Shown: one piece after another, positions 62,785 through 64,000 of the stretch
Layout of the letters: every line of letters begins with the position of its first letter
How positions within the stretch are numbered: the stretch's first letter is position 1
Source of the DNA: Protopterus annectens
Taxonomy: Eukaryota; Chordata; Ceratodontiformes; Protopteridae
Reading direction: 5' to 3'
NCBI RefSeq assembly: GCF_019279795.1
Contig: NC_056732.1
Span: forward strand, 1,080,084,016 to 1,080,148,015
DNA length: 64,000 bases
Made by a program: the position numbers and the translations under genes
The notes under the pieces: model-generated
Database searches by the model: none
What the model was told of the DNA's origin: nothing
The model's input: the letters and a program-made list of their open reading frames with translations, nothing else

Positions 62785-64000
62785 AGTACAGTTCAGAAAT
62801 GTAGATGTTCGAGTGTATTCACTGTTGCAGTCATTACATTTGGGTAATCTGCTGGCAGGTTTCCCTCAGTCGGCCTGAATTCCAAAGTCTTGGGTCCTGC
62901 GTCGGTTGCTGTCTCCTCTTCCATGACATCAGGTAGTCAGGGGTATAAAACAAGCAGCCGATGCAATTTTCTTTAGTTTTTCTTGCCCCAGATGTCAGGT
63001 GCCCCCAAAAGGGTAGCAAAAAAATATATATAAAAACTATATATACATGCATCAATACAAACTTTACCTTCATCTACAAGCAAATACACCACATAGGTTG
63101 TAGAAGATAGAGAAGGAAAGAAACTCCAGAATGAAAGGGGGATGGTGGGCAGGTAACCTGGACTGCAACAGTGAATACACTCGAACATCTACATTTAAGG
63201 TAAGTGCACACAACTATACTATGTTCTTCGTGTTTCACTGTTGCAGTCATTACATTTGGGTAGAATCCCAAAGCTATGGAAGGGAGGCTGGAACTAAACA
63301 GCATTAGGTGCAGCTATAAGGCCCTGCAGAACTGCAGTGGCAAAGCCTGCCCTGGACTTAGAGTAGAGAGGCAAATGATAATGCTTTGTAAAGGTGTGAA
63401 CAGAACTCAAAGTAGCAGCCTCTAGAATGTCTTTGGTTGGTACTCCTCTGAGAAAGGCTGCTGAAGTAGCTGCAGCTCTGGTGGAATGAGACCTAATGCC
63501 CTTGGGCACAGGTTTGCCATGGTGTAAGTAGCAGAAACTAATGCAGTGGCTTATCCACTTTGAAATAGTCTGCTTTGAAATAGCCTTTCCTTCTGATCCT
63601 GGAGCATATGCCACTAGTAATTGCTCAGTTTTTCTTAGAGCTTTAGTCCTGCTCAAGTAGAATCTATGCTGCCTGTGTACGTCCAAAGAATGCAGAATTC
63701 TCTCCCCCTTGTTCTGCGGATTTGGATAAAAGGTTGGCAGATGAATAGTTTGGTTAAGGGCCACACTGGAAACCACCTTAGGCATAAAATGAAGGATTTG
63801 TCCACAGAGACACCCTTTCTGGGTAAAATATGATAAAAGGCTCCACGGCCATGAGGGCCTGTAGCTCTGAGACTCTTCCTGCTGAAGTAATTGCTAGTAG
63901 CAGAGCTGTTTTCCATGATAAGAACTTTATATCAGCAGTAACAGCTGGTTCAAATGGAGGCAGGGTGAGCTTTACCAACACATAATTGGAGGTCCCATGC
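62785..64000 (-). mobile_element. DIRS-J, 3' end of a DIRS (cut by window edge)
   Basis: It starts AGTAC at 62785, but the bases normally between AGTACAGTTGTG and CATAAATG are missing. The left inverted repeat (about 62820-62990) has TGACATCA (62924-62931) and TATAAA (62944-62949), spacing 12 bp. The ICR (about 63161-63260) has the joint at 63220/63221. YR follows to the window end. The left flank is GATAC, not AA, the one exception to the target pattern. Confidence 0.88.
63294..64000 (-). pseudogene. DIRS-J tyrosine recombinase, C-terminal part
   Basis: Frame 63294-63785 (163 codons) runs from the middle of the catalytic domain to the stop: SLDVHRQHRFYLSRT, SKQTISKWISHCISFCYL, HSTRAAATSAAFLRG (HSTR at 63477-63488), then EAATLSSVHTFTKHY. 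The Trp of the W box is Leu here. Upstream, 63778-63981 has RVSELQALMAVEP with Arg I (AGRVSE; one of the paired Arg is Gly). A frameshift near 63780 separates the two. The start is beyond the window. Confidence 0.87.

Noticed and set aside
1..64000. CRISPR arrays, bacterial operons or phage genes
   Set aside because: No regularly spaced repeats or prokaryotic gene organisation; all recognisable proteins belong to eukaryotic retroelements.

Overview
The window looks like intergenic DNA from a large, repeat-rich vertebrate genome. An amphibian such as a caecilian or salamander is my best guess, because DIRS-type tyrosine-recombinase retrotransposons dominate and sit with Penelope-like, Mag-type Gypsy, L2/CR1-like LINE and tRNA-SINE copies. 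I recognise no host gene, rRNA, CRISPR array or bacterial feature. By my estimate DIRS DNA alone makes up about 60% of the window.

Layout. 1-888: DIRS-A, cut by the window edge. 889-1575: an L2-like LINE. 1576-4122: DIRS-B. 4123-9657: full-length DIRS-C, inserted in the last bases of B. 9661-10087 and 21412-21600: halves of an older DIRS-L, split by DIRS-D (10088-~21411). D is a second DIRS lineage, itself split by Gypsy-1 (12718-17083) and Penelope-1 (18919-20644). ~21600-22730: an L2 copy. ~23036-32831: Gypsy-2, interrupted by DIRS-E (23816-29256) and a 342-bp MITE (29744-30085). ~33190-33597 and 39338-~40645: old DIRS-K, split by DIRS-F (33598-39337), which carries a small L2 insert. 42786-42917: a tRNA SINE with an L2-like tail, abutting degraded DIRS-H (to ~47700). 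~47900-61316: the longest LINE, with an SGNH-esterase ORF1, split by DIRS-G (48070-53598) and by Penelope-2 (55019-58993), which holds a SINE. 62100-62340: a SINE. 62785-end: DIRS-J.

How the parts work. Each full DIRS copy has inverted terminal repeats and an internal complementary region (ICR) that spells the two element ends joined. Gag, RT-RNase H and tyrosine recombinase (YR) are read on the minus strand. A CRE-like site and a TATA box, usually 12 bp apart, lie in both terminal repeats. Most proteins are broken by frameshifts or stops; the clearest intact frame is the 569-codon Gag of DIRS-G. Four DIRS insertions allow the empty site to be rebuilt, and they show no target-site duplication and a recurrent AA^C target. 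All eleven DIRS copies lie on the minus strand. Limits: all homology was judged by eye, boundaries of old copies are approximate, and no database was searched.
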